Assembly: GCA_017450965.1 (NCBI GenBank)
Contig: JAFSSQ010000043.1
Span: 1-47,405 of the forward strand
Length of the DNA stretch: 47,405 nt
Reading direction: 5' to 3'
Source of the DNA: Clostridia bacterium
GTDB lineage: Bacteria; Bacillota; Clostridia; Oscillospirales; CAG-272
The notes beneath the pieces are model-generated. The model did not search any database. It worked only from the letters and a program-made list of their open reading frames with translations, and had not been told where the DNA came from. This document shows positions 46,412-47,405 of the stretch, piece after piece. Every line of letters begins with the position of its first letter. Positions within the stretch are counted from its first letter, which is position 1. The position numbers and the translations under genes were made by a program.

Positions 46412-47404
46412 TTAATCCGAGATATCGACGTCGGTGATGATCTGGATGCGGTAGTCTGGGTAGAGGGCGGCGAGCTCGGCGCGGAGGGCGGTTTCCGCCT
46501 CTTTCGGATCCTCGGAGAAGGCGACGACGACGTCGAAGCGCATCGTCTTTTCTTCGGTATCGGCGTAAAAACCGTGCATCTGGAGCGCCCAGTCGTGGGA
46601 GAGGACGGTCTCCTGGACGGTGTTGCGGATCTCGGCGGCCTCGGTATCGGTGGTATTGAAGGAATACACGCCGACGCCGGTGAGGATCACGCCGGTCTCG
46701 CGGTAGACCTTTGTCTGGACGCGGCGGGTGAGGCGGTCGACCTCCTCCACGGTCATCGTATCGGGCAGCTCGAGATGGACGGAGGCGTAATAGCGGTCCG
46801 GCCCGTAGTTGTTGAAGAAGAGGTCGTAGGCGCCGCGGACCTCCGGCTCCTCGCAGAGCGCGGCCTTGACGGCGCGGGAGAGCTCGGGGTCGGCGCGTTT
46901 GCCGAGGATCTCGCTGACGGTCCCGCCGATCATCTCGGCGCCGGCGCGGATGATGAAGGCGGCGATCACGACGCCGACGTACGCCTCAAGGGAGATCTCC
47001 GTCCAGAGAAAGAAGAGGGCGGAGAGGAGGACGGAGGCGGAGAGGACGGCGTCTCCCAGCGCGTCGGATCCGGAGGCGACGAGGGCGCCGGAGTTCACCT
47101 TTTTCCCGGTCCGCTTCACGTAAAGGCCGAGGAAGATCTTGACAAAAACGGCCAGCCCGATGATCACGAGCCCGACGGGGGTATACTCCGCCGGCTCGGG
47201 CGTGATGATCTTTTTGACCGACTCGACGAGAGCGGTCACGCCGGCGTAGAGAACGAGCGCGGCGACGAGCATCGCGCTGATGTACTCGATCCGGCCGTGG
47301 CCGAGCGGGTGCTTTTTGTCCGGTTTGCGGCCGGCAAGGAAGGTCCCGACGACGGTGATGACCGAGGAAAGCGCGTCTGAGAGGTTGTTGACGGCGTCCA
47401 GCAC
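46412..47404 (-). CDS. Cation diffusion facilitator (CDF) efflux protein, start outside window
   Basis: 330 C-terminal residues are visible; the frame is open to the window edge, so the first helix is missing. LDAVNNLSDALSS carries the Asp pair of the metal-transport site in helix 2, HPLGHGRIEY is the conserved loop, and GSDALGDAVLS gives the helix 5 Asp residues. A C-terminal ZT-dimer domain follows (about 180-260, VRGAYDLFFNNYGPDRYYA, SVHLELPDTMTVEEVD). These proteins exchange Zn, Fe or Mn for protons across the plasma membrane. An extra C-terminal part (about 260-330, MRFDVVVAFSED) beyond the dimer domain is common in Firmicute members. Metal unknown. Confidence 0.92.
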   Translation of the reverse strand: MLDAVNNLSDALSSVITVVGTFLAGRKPDKKHPLGHGRIEYISAMLVAALVLYAGVTALVESVKKIITPEPAEYTPVGLVIIGLAVFVKIFLGLYVKRTGKKVNSGALVASGSDALGDAVLSASVLLSALFFLWTEISLEAYVGVVIAAFIIRAGAEMIGGTVSEILGKRADPELSRAVKAALCEEPEVRGAYDLFFNNYGPDRYYASVHLELPDTMTVEEVDRLTRRVQTKVYRETGVILTGVGVYSFNTTDTEAAEIRNTVQETVLSHDWALQMHGFYADTEEKTMRFDVVVAFSEDPKEAETALRAELAALYPDYRIQIITDVDISD

Positions 47405-47405
47405 G

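Overview
Organism. GC-rich Bacillota DNA from a spore-forming member of the Clostridia, most likely an uncultured gut Oscillospirales/Christensenellales-type bacterium (inference). The evidence is a full-length Spo0A, a SpoIVFA/SpoIVFB-like pair, lipoboxes and Gram-positive signal peptides, strong AGGAGG-type ribosome sites, sigma-A promoters with 16-18 bp spacers, and short-palindrome repeats of a kind I associate with gut Clostridia.

Layout. 1-3.2 kb: start of a lipoprotein, a Cys-type sulfatase and a membrane-tethered tyrosine-type phosphatase. 3.4-4.4 kb: tRNA-Leu(UAG) followed by a composite insertion. It consists of a structured element ending in a copy of the tRNA 3' end, a mirrored ladder of small hairpins, and an AT-rich gene for a four-helix-bundle (23S rRNA intervening-sequence type) protein. 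4.4-8.3 kb: minus-strand operon HTH regulator, protein-kinase-like protein, nucleoside hydrolase, M20 amidohydrolase. 8.4-12.3 kb: AT-rich accessory island of unknown membrane/zinc-ribbon proteins driven by two promoters with the same upstream palindrome. 12.4-13.6 kb: zinc-ribbon membrane protein with a Thr/Glu/Pro linker. 13.6-22.7 kb: surface-protein cluster of two tandem CotH-like proteins and a 1491-residue secreted protein with LRR and DUF4185-like regions. 22.8-24.7 kb: uridine kinase, VanW-family protein, tRNA-Ser(CGA). 24.9-28.8 kb: beta-helix lipoprotein, spo0A, aldose epimerase-like protein, secG. 28.9-33 kb: tRNA-dihydrouridine synthase and a glycosyl-hydrolase-like lipoprotein. 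33-40 kb: RNase HI, a DUF5722-like surface protein and a three-gene set resembling Bacillus ydjG-ydjH-ydjI. 40.1-44.4 kb: polyamine ABC transporter potABCD. 44.5-46 kb: M50/M23 (SpoIVFB/SpoIVFA-like) pair. 46-46.4 kb: repeat-rich gap. 46.4 kb to the end: a CDF cation efflux protein cut by the window edge.

How it fits together. Most genes are ordinary chromosomal ones in short operons with ATGA-type overlaps. The strongest candidates for something undescribed are non-coding: the ladder/tRNA-mimic/four-helix unit beside tRNA-Leu, a second hairpin array with other separators at 46.03-46.16 kb, a roughly 115-bp element repeated behind two unrelated genes (39996-40112 and 46258-46411), and a palindrome shared by the two accessory-island promoters. 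All functional statements rest on reading the sequence and on family knowledge; no database search was run.
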